Positions 1-9,630 of a stretch of 64,000 nucleotides of DNA are shown here, piece by piece. The stretch is taken from NCBI RefSeq assembly GCF_965638725.1, contig NC_134950.1:137011636-137075635 (forward strand), in the 5' to 3' direction. The notes below the pieces were generated by a model, which was given only the letters and a program-made list of their open reading frames with translations, ran no database searches and had not been told where the DNA came from. The DNA is from Aptenodytes patagonicus. Lineage: Eukaryota > Chordata > Aves > Sphenisciformes > Spheniscidae. Every line of letters starts with the position of its first letter. Position 1 is the stretch's first letter. A program made the position numbers and the translations under genes.

Positions 1-959
1 TTAATAAGGCTGCTGGGCGGGGGGGGGAGCGGGAGGGGGGTGACCTAATTGCTCTGCCATATAGGCAAATAACGACAGGGAAAGGTGGCAGCTACATTGT
101 AAGAGGAACAGTAAATATATCAATATTAGGGTCTCTCAAGTCAGATCGCAGGAGTTCTGCATTCAAGAGAAGGCTGCGGTGCACACTGAGTGCGCGAACC
201 GACGTGGGCAAAACCTTCCTGGCTTAGTGCTCCGAAGGTACGTCTTTCCCGGAGGACCAGGGGTTCTTCCACTTCGCAAACGACAGCAAGCAAAGATTTT
301 TTTTTTTTTTTTTTTTTGTCCAGATTGACACTTTTGTGCAGTTGGCAGAACATATAAATAGATACGTACATACATACATACATGCGTGGAAAGCTTTCCT
401 TTTCCTCTATGTTCTCTGCAGGCTATGCATTTGAGTGCCGTAGGATTTGTATATGCAAGTGTCTGTCACAACCACACTTTTAGATAGGCGCACATACACA
501 CACGCGCGCACGTATATATATATATTTGTATGTTTATGTATAAATAGCGTGTATTTCGGGGCATGACCCAGCTTCAGGCAGCCTATCTGATGGGAACGTC
601 CTGTCTTGCACACCGATTTTTCAAACGTTTACTGTATCTTGTCACCCGTTTGTAAAGCTTGTACAATGATTTGAACACATGTGTGGTTAAACCATCGGAC
701 CCAGAGCAGCTCCTAGATTATTTGTAATTAAGCACAATTCCCAAAGTAACATTTATCTTCCCGAAACTGCGATTGCAATTGTCAGCCGTCTGGAGGAGGC
801 GCGGGGTAATCTGGAAGCATTACCTCCTCTCCTAACGGAGCAGAATGAAAAGAAATCAATACCGCTGAGGAGAAGAATTTAGTAGTTTTTAACTGTAAGT
901 GGTGCCTGGGAGAAGGTGATATATAATAGGAAAAACAGAAAGCAGCTTAAACAAATCTA
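1..959. other. Intergenic DNA far upstream of SP8
   Basis: No gene is recognised. The stretch is mixed AT-rich DNA with short simple repeats: a T-run at about 297-317, a TACA tetranucleotide run at about 363-383, and an alternating CA/CG/TA tract at about 483-527. The open frames here are short, overlap these repeats and resemble no family I know. Confidence 0.6.
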
Positions 960-1337
960 TTCTAGGAAGGACCGAAGCGACCGGCTCTGCAGCCGGCGGC
1001 GGGGGCACCGCGCTCTGCCCCGCCCGGGTGCCAGCGCGCCCAGCCCGGGAGCTCGCTCTCCCCTCCGGCGCCTCCCGGTACTTACATGACCGCCTAGGAA
1101 CCGCCGATGCGTGCACAGCGATAACGTATTGGGGGGGGGCAGGGAAAAAAGGGGAGAAGAAGGAGGAGATGCGGGTCGGATCTGGGCGCACACCGGCAAT
1201 GTAAACAGGGTGGGTGTGAAGGTGCCTCTTCCTCTCCCTCCCCAGGCACGCACACACCAGCATGTGCACGGCGTCTTCCCGGGCTAATCTAATTACAGGG
1301 ACCTTTCAGAGGCGCAGCCAGCTTGCTTTTTTTTTTC

Positions 1338-1370
<33 letters not shown>

Positions 1371-2330
1371 TTTTTTGACACAGGCCCAGGCAAATAGCTA
1401 AATAAATGCCGAAAGACATCGATGTGACCCCCCTCCGCCGGCTGCGAGCAGGCAGGTCGGCGTGTGCCCTCACCAAAGTGGCTCAGCGAGGAGCCCGGGC
1501 TGTGCCGGGCATCTCCCCGCTGCCTGCGCGGGGGAGCAGCCAGGCCGCGCATCGCTGCGAGCTGCACCGCGGCCGGGCTGGGAAACGCGGGGCGGGCAGC
1601 GGGACGGGGAGCCCGGCAGGGTTTGCAGGTGCCTGGAACAGACACGTTTGCACTGATGGAAGACATAACGCCGGTAACCTACATAGCAATAGATGCGGGC
1701 ACCCGGGCACACGCACTGCCTGCTGTCGCCGGGCTGCACCGGGTGCCCGACTGCGAGCCCCGGTCAACGAAACTACCCAGTGAGGCAGTGAGAAACGTCC
1801 CAGGTAAACCAGAGCAACGCAGAGGTGCGAGTGGAGGTTAAATAACGACATTAATCATCTCCCTTTGCTCAGTGACCGCCAGGCATCGCACGGTCCTTTC
1901 TGGCTGGTGGCTGTTTTGTTTCATTTACGTGCTATTCCCCTCTTTCCTCTCCCCGTTCAAGTAGACCCCTCCTGCTCCTGGAGAGTTGGTTGTTACCCCT
2001 CGGTAAACCTTTCCAGGTGGCAGCTTCCAGGTGAAGGTGGCGGGCGGAGGGGACACCTCCTGGCCCCCCACCTCCCCGGGGGTGGCGGGCGCGGCGCGGT
2101 GGGGCAAACCCGGGGGGAACGGAGCGGCTTCCAGCGCACGGAGCCCGGGGCGGGCGAGGGCAAGGCCCCTGCCCAGCGGCTTTTCCCCGTGCAGACCGCG
2201 GGAGCGGAGCTGGGAGCCGCTGGGCTCAGAGGAGCCAAGGTTTCGTCCTCGCTGGACGCTTGCAAGGCGGCGGAGCGGAGCCGTGCGGCCGGGAAGGCAT
2301 GAGGTGGGTCAGGCTCTAACGTGCGTGCCC
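960..2330. other. CpG-rich block (candidate CpG island) upstream of SP8
   Basis: GC and CpG content rise sharply here, especially at about 975-1,080, 1,430-1,620 and 2,030-2,310, separated by an interrupted T/CTTTT tract at about 1,326-1,376. No convincing coding region is present: the overlapping open frames on both strands are what GC-rich DNA produces by chance. Such blocks often mark promoters or Polycomb-regulated domains around developmental transcription factor genes. That role is inferred from composition and position. A promoter for an unannotated non-coding transcript is possible but unproven. Confidence 0.55.
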
Positions 2331-4394
2331 GCAAATTGGGGCGAGGGTGGCATGAAACGCGCTCTCCTCGCTAGTACTGACATTCAACGTACGGCGTGGT
2401 CAGCAGCCAGGTTGGTCTTCCCAGCTGTGCCTTTTCAAATAGCATAGACCCCTGTTTCCCCAAAGAGAAATCTCCCCCCACGCACACCCCGGTAGAGCTG
2501 TCTGTAGACAGGCGAGGACCCCTGGAAGTGCGGTCTATCCATCTCTCTCTCTGCTCGCCGGCCGCAGCGCGGAGGGTCGGGGTTTTCTGCGAAGAAAATC
2601 CCCCCCCCGGGAAAGGTTAGCGACAGCTATCCTTGTGGCTAAAGTTCCGAGATTGCTAATGTATATTGTAGACACAAGATGTTAGGTAGACTTGAGCAAG
2701 TTGTTCCCAGGATGTAAATTAGGTCCCAAAAGCTGTTGTCCAAATCGAAGAAACAGAGAAATTAATCTGGGAGACTATCCATCATAGCCTGTAATAAAGG
2801 GAGCGACATGGATGAGACAGATGATATGATTAAGGAGCTGTGGTCGTTTTAATTAACTTTTTGCTGTCCTGTAATGATCAAACTGGTCAACAGACCCGGT
2901 CAATAAGCATGTTAATATCAAACAAATAAAACCAGGGATGATTAAAAACCTCCTGGTTTATTAAATTTGAAATTCAAATGAAATTTATGCTGCAGATGCA
3001 TACAGAATGCTAATAGATTTTAGCTTTATTGAGAGTGGATCCCACAGGTTTTCAAGAAACAGCACGAACATTTATCTACTCCCGTACATTAAACTTCAAA
3101 TGGGGGAAAAAAAAAAAGTTTTAATTAATTTCGGGAAAACCTCTCCTTGCTGGCTCCCCCCCCGCCCCCACCTGCATATTATGTTGATGTACTGCACCCT
3201 TAAGTGCAGTGGTCAATAACGCAAATGCAAACAAAATTGTAAGCTTCCTTAAATCCTTTGCCCAGCAGGCAATGTGTACAAAGGAGGAAGGTTACAGATG
3301 TTTCCGTGGCGAATTCAGAGAAGATCGGCTCACCGCTCTCAAAGTTCAGAAGCTGCTGCTTTTCCAGTTTCAGGGAAATTATCAGAGTAGCAGGAGGATG
3401 CCACTGACAGGAGTTTTGTGATTTCTGTTCGGTTCTGATGTATCTGCTTTTTTCCTCCCTTTCTGTTGAGTGCCCTTGTAAAGACTCCCACGACTATTTT
3501 TACAACGAGTTTTTCATAATTTCCAACACGGTGCTTCTAAAGGAAAAGCGCGCTGGAAATTAAGGACTTTCGGCCCCAAATCAAAAGAGCCAGGGCAAGC
3601 GTCGGAACAAACGAACACGAAAACGATCAAGAAAGGACACGTTTCCTCTGGGCAGACAAGCGCAGGCAAAATACGGATGCGAACGGAAGACCCACCCGGC
3701 GAGACTCTCCTAAAAAGAGATATATCACTAACGCCTTCTCCTTCCCCGGTGGATGGCAAAGTCTCTCAGACTTTCTGGGGCTGAAAGGAATGCGTGTCGA
3801 TCTCTTTACCTAACCTGGCACACCACAAAATGCGATTTTCTGTTCCTCTAAAATATAATGCTCACGATGCTTGTTTTGCTCTTACGCTTTCTGATCTATG
3901 TCTTAATAGTTCCTCCCCACCTCCAGCAGATAAAGGAAGTCGAGATAAAAAGTTAATAAGCATTCATACAAGGGAGTATCTCCGGGAAATGTTCTTCCCC
4001 TCTTCGCGGGTGATAGTATTGATTAAATTAAACCCGAAATTTAAACAAGTGTGCATTAGGTCTGTAAAATGAATATCATTATAGAAGGAGACCAAAGCAA
4101 TGAAGTTAATTCTTTTTTATTTGTTAAACGGAGTTCCCTCCTTCCCCCACCCCTTCCTCCTTCTGGGCTGGCCTGTCACGCCTTCTCAACAGGCTAAAAT
4201 CATTCAGAGCAGCTCGCGGAGAGAAACGCGACATTTATGGTAACCGTCAGCCTTCAGAGAAAGAAAGCAGTTCATTAATTTACTTCACTCTTACTTCAAA
4301 GTATGATAATGTACGTTACCCCCTTGATCAATAGATATGATGTACAGTCAATATCCCCACGACACGGAAGCGGGTCAAAACCGAGGCCGAGGGA
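2331..4394. other. Intergenic DNA upstream of SP8
   Basis: No gene is recognised. The stretch is largely AT-rich with several TAATTA/TTAATT-type homeodomain-like motifs. A denser portion (about 2,640-3,010) is listed separately as a candidate regulatory element. Short open frames at 3,007-3,421 and 3,794-4,072 match no family I recognise. Confidence 0.5.
2640..3010. promoter_or_regulatory. Candidate conserved non-coding / enhancer-like element
   Basis: This AT-rich stretch has a high density of homeodomain-type cores (TTAATTAA, ATTAAT, GATTA, TAATGATC) and almost no simple repeats. A near-palindromic pair, AAAACCAGG and CCTGGTTTA, flanks GATGATTAAAAA at about 2,926-2,960. It lies 2.5 kb upstream of SP8, where limb and forebrain enhancers would be plausible. 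Function is inferred from motif density and position only; no alignment was available. Confidence 0.25.
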
Positions 4395-5165
4395 AGGAGA
4401 AAAACAGCCCCCACGAAGCAAAGGTCCGTGAGGACGTTGCTGCGGAAAACCCGCGGGGGTGAGAGCACCTGGGCGAGCGGGGCCGGGCCGGGGCGGCCCC
4501 AGCGGGCGGCTCCCCCCCCCCGGGGCCGGCCTGCGCCTCCTCTGCCCTTCCCCGCAGCCGCCCGGCGCTGGGCGAGGAGCCGAGGGGAGCGAAGCGCGCA
4601 CCTCCGACCCCCGGCTGCTCCGGGACGAGGTGGCGAGGGACGCCCGGCAGCCAGCCCCGGCCCCGCCGGTGCCGCTCGGGTGGGCTCCGCCGGGGACGCG
4701 CTCCGCAAATCTCCTCCGCGTACCTCCAGCCTCTGGGCACCGCTCCTGGGGCGGCTTGTGCGACCCCGCCGCCGAGAATCACGCCTGAAACGGCGGGTCT
4801 GCGAGGGCGGGGGTGGGGGGGGCGGGGGGGCGACAGCAGCCAGCAGTCGCCTGAAGTGTGTGTCCCCCCCCCCCCTTGCTGCGACAAGTACCGAAAGAAA
4901 TGGGAGAGGGAGGACTGGGAGGGGTGGGGGGACCCCGCGGAGAAATGGGATGCTGCCGCACTCGCCCATCGTTGCGATAATAATAGTAACCGCTGAGATG
5001 ATGATGATATAAAAATCCAAACAAATGTAAACCGCCTAAAAAAATAACCTGTGTCAGATTACGCGCACGGGGGGCGCTGGGTGTTGGAAAGGGGCGGCCG
5101 GGACGAAGCAGCCCGACCCGGGGCGACGGGGCCCTGCGGACCGGGACCTGGACCGTGGCCCGCGC
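4395..5165. other. Promoter-proximal CpG-rich block of SP8
   Basis: The stretch is very GC-rich and CpG-dense (strongest at 4,440-4,830 and 5,060-5,165), with G- and C-homopolymers at about 4,513, 4,810-4,830 and 4,864-4,875. A short AT-rich break with ATAATAGTA/GATGATGAT-like triplets occurs at about 4,975-5,045. It leads directly into the SP8 promoter, so it is probably part of the SP8 CpG island. The many overlapping open frames on both strands look like composition artefacts. Confidence 0.55.
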
Positions 5166-5257
5166 CGCTCGACGACGTGACTGCGTGAGGTCATCAGCCC
5201 CGCCGACGGCGGGGGCTCGACGGCGCTGATGACCTCACGCAGTCACGTCGTCGAGCG
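5166..5257. repeat. Perfect 33-bp inverted repeat with 26-bp spacer
   Basis: The arms at 5,166-5,198 and 5,225-5,257 are exact reverse complements over 33 bases; pairing fails at the next base on both sides. The 26-bp spacer holds its own small self-complementary core (CCCGCCGACGGCGGG). Each arm contains a CRE-like or nuclear-receptor-half-site-like octamer: TGAGGTCA at 5,186-5,193 and TGACCTCA at 5,230-5,237. The structure ends about 180 bp upstream of the SP8 start codon. It could form a long hairpin or cruciform, or be a fold-back sequencing or assembly artefact. Confidence 0.9.
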
Positions 5258-5274
5258 AGGCGGCGGGGCCGGGG

Positions 5275-5430
5275 ATTGGCTGGCGGCGGCTCAGCGGCAC
5301 TTCAAAGCCGGCGAGGGAGCTACAATTGTGGTGGAATGGGCGGAACTGATCATTGTATTGCACACCTCTAAAAAAAACACTGCCTCTGATTTATCAATAT
5401 AAAAAAGATCCTCTGAGAGGAGGGCACTTT
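5275..5430 (+). promoter_or_regulatory. Probable SP8 core promoter
   Basis: Between the inverted repeat and the start codon lie an inverted CCAAT box (ATTGG, 5,275-5,279), a TCF/LEF-type core TTCAAAG (5,301-5,307), a GC box GGGCGG (5,338-5,343) and a TATA-like TATAAAA (5,398-5,404). The last would place the transcript start about 10 nt before the ATG, so a more upstream start is also possible. SP8 is known as a Wnt-responsive gene, which makes the TCF-like site plausible, but single short motifs are weak evidence. The transcription start cannot be fixed from sequence alone. Confidence 0.5.
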
Positions 5431-5436
5431 TGTGTG

Positions 5437-7982
5437 ATGGCAACTTCACTTCTAGGGGTGAGTCTAAGGATTTTTTCTCTTGCTGGTTTAATTAGTTTCT
5501 TTTTATTGTCGATTGGAGGGGGTTAAAATAACCCCTGTCTTGACCGGGGCTATCAGTCTCCTCTATTCAGCCTTTTTTTTTTTTTCTCCCTTTTTTTTTT
5601 TTTTTAACTTAAGTACAAGTGAGTTTAGGAGAAAAGAAAGAGCGCGAGGGGGGAAAGGGGGCAGAGTCACTTTTCAGTGAGCAGGAAAAGGTTTTAAGGG
5701 CATTTGTAGAAACAACCTACAGCGCCTGGGCTGTGCTGTTCCTGTGCCCCCGGAGAAGTGGCCTTTCTTCTTTACATGTGACTGCTGGAAGGAAAAAAAA
5801 AAAACAAAACCAAAAACCCCAAACCCAGCACTACCGTTTTTCGTGTGCAATTTCTAATTTGCAACAGATTGTGGCTTTTTATTTCCCTTTAAAATAACCC
5901 AGCCCGCCGTGTCCAGCAGGTACGTTGAACTTGTGTATACATACATATGTACATCTGTTAAATTTATATATATATTTAATTATCGTTGGTACGTAAATGA
6001 GGCTTTTTTAAGGAAGCTTTTTTTTTTTTTTAAAGAGTAATTTGATAATCCTGCAATTCTATATTTAAGAAAACAGTCTTACCGGCCTGAGGGACGGGGA
6101 CCGGCCAGGTCCCGGGGAAAGGGAACAGGCTGAAGCGTCGCTGCCGCCGTGCCGGGGGCATCTTTAAAGCTACAGCAACAGACGCAACTTTTTCCCCCTC
6201 TCTTTTTTTTCCCCCCTTTTTTAACCCTTCCCGAGCTCCTGCGTGGGAGGAGGGTTGGATGGTGAAAAAAGCCCCGGAAGGCGCTTGGAGGCAGAGCCGC
6301 CGTGCCGGCTCCGGCGAAGGGATCCTCCCTCCGAAGGGAGTCGCGAAACTTTGCTCCCGGGGCCGGGCGGCGGAGCGGAGCGGAGCGGAGCGGGGCCGGG
6401 CGCGGGGCGCGGGGCGGCGGGCGGCGGGCGGCGGCGGCGGGGCCTCTCCGTCCCTGACGCCGGCGGGGCGGCCCTCTCCTCTCTGTGCCCGCAGGAGGAA
6501 CCGCGGGTAGGCTCCACGCCGCTGGCCATGCTCGCCGCGACCTGCAACAAGATCGGCAGCCCCAGCCCCTCGCCGTCCGCCCTCTCGGACAGCGCGTCCT
6601 CCTTCGGCAAAGGCTTCCACCCCTGGAAACGCTCCTCCTCCTCCTCCTCGTCCTCGGCGGGCAGCTGCGGCGCCGTGGGCTCCGGCCTCCCGGGCTTCGG
6701 CGTGGCGGGCGCGGCGCGCAACGGCTCCTCGGCGGCGGCGGCGGCGGCAGCGGCGGCGGCGGCGGCGGCCGCCCTCGTCTCGGACTCGTTCAGCTGCGGC
6801 GGCTCGCCGGGCTCCAGCGCCTTCTCCCTCACCTCCAGCAGCGCGGCGGCCGCCAGCTCGCCCTTCGCCAACGACTACTCCGTCTTCCAGGCGCCGGGCA
6901 GCGCCGGCGGCGGCGGCGGAGGCGGCGGCGGCGGGGCGGCGGGGCAGGAGGCGGCGGCGCACCAGCCCGTCTTCATCTCCAAGGTGCACACGTCGGTGGA
7001 GGGGCTGCAGGGCATCTACCCGCGGGTGGGCATGGCGCACCCCTACGAGTCCTGGTTCAAGCCCTCGCACCCGGGGCTGGGCGCCGGCGAGGTGGGCTCG
7101 GCGGGCGCCTCCAGCTGGTGGGACGTGGGCGCCGGCTGGATCGACGTGCAGAGCCCCAACGGGGCGGCCGCGCTGCCCGGCTCGCTGCACCCGGCGGCCG
7201 GCGGGCTCCAGACCTCGCTCCACTCGCCGCTGGGCGGCTACAACTCGGATTACTCGGGCCTGGGCCACTCGGCCTTCAGCAGCGGCGCCTCCTCGCACCT
7301 CCTCAGCCCCGCCGGGCAGCACCTCATGGACGGATTTAAGCCGGTGCTGCCCGGCTCCTACCCGGACTCGGCCCCCTCGCCGCTGGCCGGCGCCGGGGGC
7401 TCCATGCTGGGCGGCGGCCCCGCCGCGCCGCTGGCCGCCTCGCCGCGCTCCTCCGCCCGCCGCTACTCGGGCCGCGCCACCTGCGACTGCCCCAACTGCC
7501 AGGAGGCCGAGCGGCTGGGGCCGGCGGGGGCCAGCCTGCGGCGCAAGGGGCTGCACAGCTGCCACATCCCCGGCTGCGGCAAGGTCTACGGCAAGACCTC
7601 GCACCTGAAGGCGCACCTGCGCTGGCACACGGGCGAGCGGCCCTTCGTCTGCAACTGGCTCTTCTGCGGTAAGCGCTTCACCCGCTCCGACGAGCTGCAG
7701 CGGCACCTGCGGACCCACACGGGCGAGAAGCGCTTCGCCTGCCCCGTCTGCAACAAGCGCTTCATGCGCAGCGACCACCTCAGCAAGCACGTCAAGACCC
7801 ACAGCGGCCCCGGCGGCGCCGGCGGCCCCGGCGGCGGCCCCGGCCCCGGCGGCGGCCCCGGCCCCGGCGGCAAGAAGGGCAGCGACACCGACAGCGAGCA
7901 CAGCGCGGCCGGCAGCCCTCCCTGCCACTCCCCGGAGCTGCTGCCGCCCCCGGAGCCCGGCCACCGCAACGGCCTGGAGTGA
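5437..7982 (+). CDS. SP8: Transcription factor Sp8, two coding exons (5437-5457 and 6495-7982)
   Basis: Sp8 is a nuclear C2H2 zinc-finger transcription factor of the Sp/KLF family. It binds GC/GT boxes, drives Fgf8 expression in the limb apical ridge, and patterns the forebrain. Exon 1 encodes MATSLLG and ends at a GTGAGT donor (5,458). Exon 2 follows a GCAG acceptor (6,491-6,494) and begins [17 protein letters not shown], which fits the known long vertebrate isoform. The predicted protein is 502 residues, close to the mammalian length of about 508. Visible parts, approximately: Sp box 14-28; Ser run from about 45; 14-residue Ala run 87-100; Gly run about 142-155; Buttonhead box [14 protein letters not shown] at 337-350; zinc fingers C363-H385, C393-H415 and C423-H443; Gly/Pro linker; acidic-Ser tail ending HRNGLE. 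A shorter form could start at Met19 (6,528). No disabling change is seen. SP9 is the nearest alternative, but the tail and N-terminus fit SP8. Confidence 0.96.
5458..6494 (+). other. SP8: SP8 intron 1
   Basis: This 1,037-bp intron is bounded by GTGAGT at its start and a CCCGCAG acceptor at its end. Its 5' two thirds are AT-rich with long T-runs (about 5,571-5,605 and 6,019-6,031) and TATA/CATA simple sequence at about 5,937-5,980. The last 250 bp are very GC-rich, with a GGAGC pentamer run and GGCGGGC/GGC repeats at about 6,370-6,440. The frame of exon 2 stays open into this intron from 6,243, which I take as chance in GC-rich DNA. Confidence 0.8.
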
Positions 7983-9630
7983 CGGGCGGAGGCGCGGGGC
8001 CGCCGCCGCCCCCGGCCTCCGCCCCCCCGGGCGCGCAGCCCCGTGGCGGGGCCGCGGACACGTAAGTAGCCGGCGCGGCTCCGCAGGGACCGCGCTCAGC
8101 CCCCGCGGCCGCCCCCCTGCCCGCCCGGAGCCCCCGCACGGGGCGGGCGGTGCGGCCGGGCCGCGCAAGCCCCGCGGCGGGGGCAGGGGAGCGGCTGGGC
8201 AAGGGGCGAGGGCCGCGGCCCTCGGTGGGGCAGCCCCGCGGCCGCCTCCCCTCCCCTTCGTCTTGAGACACCCCCTCCCCCCCCCCCCGGGTTGCCTTTA
8301 GAGCGGAAAAAACCACGTTCCCTCTCGCTTTCCAGCTGGAAACCGGCCCGCCCCCCCCCCCCCCCCACTCCGCCGCTAGCGCCGGTAAAGCGGCGGTGCC
8401 CCGGGAGCGGCGGCCGGGCGGGCCGGGGCTGAGCCGCGGCGGGGGGCTCCGGCGGCAGCGCCCGCCAGCCGCGGTCGTTATCCCCACAGAGCGCCGAGCT
8501 GAGCCTCAGAACTGCCCTCATCTCGTTAACTGCTCAAAGCCCTTCAGCTCCCCGGGACCGGAGCGGCAGCGTGATTCCCCTTCTCCCCCCTTCTCCCCCC
8601 CCCCCTTTTTTTTTTAATTTTAACAAATCGTTTACCTCCCCGAGTCCAAATTTCATTACGTTTGCCAGCGCATTTGTATAATTCCCGTTTGAGTAGGAAT
8701 CGCGAAATACGCTGAAAATAATTAGGTTGAAAGTCGTATATTTTTTAACTCCAAACAAATGAAGAAGCACCGTGGGTTTCAAGCGAAGCTGTAGTTCCAA
8801 TGCCAAAAAGGGAGGCTGGGGGGGGATAGGAAAATAAAATATTTGTAAAATACGTCTGAACCTATAGGTTTGTACAACTGGAGAATCGTTCTAGATTAGC
8901 TAACAGTTAAATATAACTCCACCAATGTATCGGTGTGAGGTGCGGTTGTCCAGGAGACGATTTTGTATAGTATTTTTCTTGTAAATTACTTCCAGTAAAT
9001 ATTTGAAAATATATTGAAGTACACTTGAGCTTTTTTTTTTTTTTTAATTTTTATTTCTTTTCCTGTCACGAGAAAGCGTTATTGTTGCAGTCCTGGTTCA
9101 CTGCATTCTTTTTCTGGACTCATTCCTCGAAGTGTACATCAAATCTCACTTCAGGATATAGGTTTTGCTTGAATATTAATTTAGGTAGGCATACAACTGT
9201 AATTAAGCAAACAATATTTGATAAATGTTGAATGACATTTAATTTAATGGAGCATGTACTTATTTGCATTTGCTGGCAGTTCAGGTATAGTTACAGTGAG
9301 AGTTCTCCTATATTTCATAAAGTGGGTTTGCCACGACCCATGTATTAAATAAACTGTCCAAGTGAAACTGAACTAACGTTGGCCTATGTGTATTTCCTGA
9401 AAATAATATTGATAAATGTTAATAAACACTCCTGACACTACATTAGCGGTTTGCAATACTGCAAACTAATTGTCTCATTGTAATGTTGAAATAATTTGGA
9501 TATTTCACATTGAAATGGAAAGCCCTTCGCTGGAACATTTTAGATTTGCATTTTAAATGCATGAAATGTAATTGATTTTTATCTGTAATATTTTAAATGG
9601 TATTAATAAACTCCAGATAAAACATTCTAC
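7983..9630 (+). other. SP8: Probable SP8 3' untranslated region
   Basis: After the TGA at 7,980-7,982 the first 600 bp are very GC-rich with C-homopolymers (about 8,274-8,288 and 8,350-8,366). From about 8,600 the sequence becomes AT-rich without repeats, as is typical of long 3' UTRs of developmental regulators. Candidate poly(A) signals AATAAA occur at 9,348-9,353, 9,421-9,426 and 9,605-9,610. Octamer-like ATTTGCAT occurs near 9,262 and 9,544. The end point is an inference from the last signal; shorter UTR forms are possible. Confidence 0.55.
9605..9610 (+). terminator. SP8: Candidate distal poly(A) signal of SP8
   Basis: A canonical AATAAA is followed about 20-40 nt later by T-rich DNA at 9,643-9,665. 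It is the last of three AATAAA hexamers in the AT-rich 3' region. Upstream hexamers at 9,348 and 9,421 could give shorter transcripts. Confidence 0.4.

Noticed and set aside
6243..6494. Upstream extension of the SP8 exon 2 frame to a Met at 6,243
   Set aside because: The extension is low-complexity GC-rich intron sequence. The known Sp8 N-terminus is restored by splicing exon 1 at 5,457 to 6,495.
8061..8070. Splice-donor-like GTAAGTA after the SP8 stop codon
   Set aside because: The hexamer is good but lies in the 3' UTR and no acceptor or downstream exon is evident. It is probably chance.
6030..8168. 712-codon open frame on the minus strand across SP8
   Set aside because: It mirrors the GC-rich SP8 coding exon and its composition (Ala/Gly/Arg) is the usual antisense shadow. 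It has no known domain, and the + strand frame is clearly SP8.
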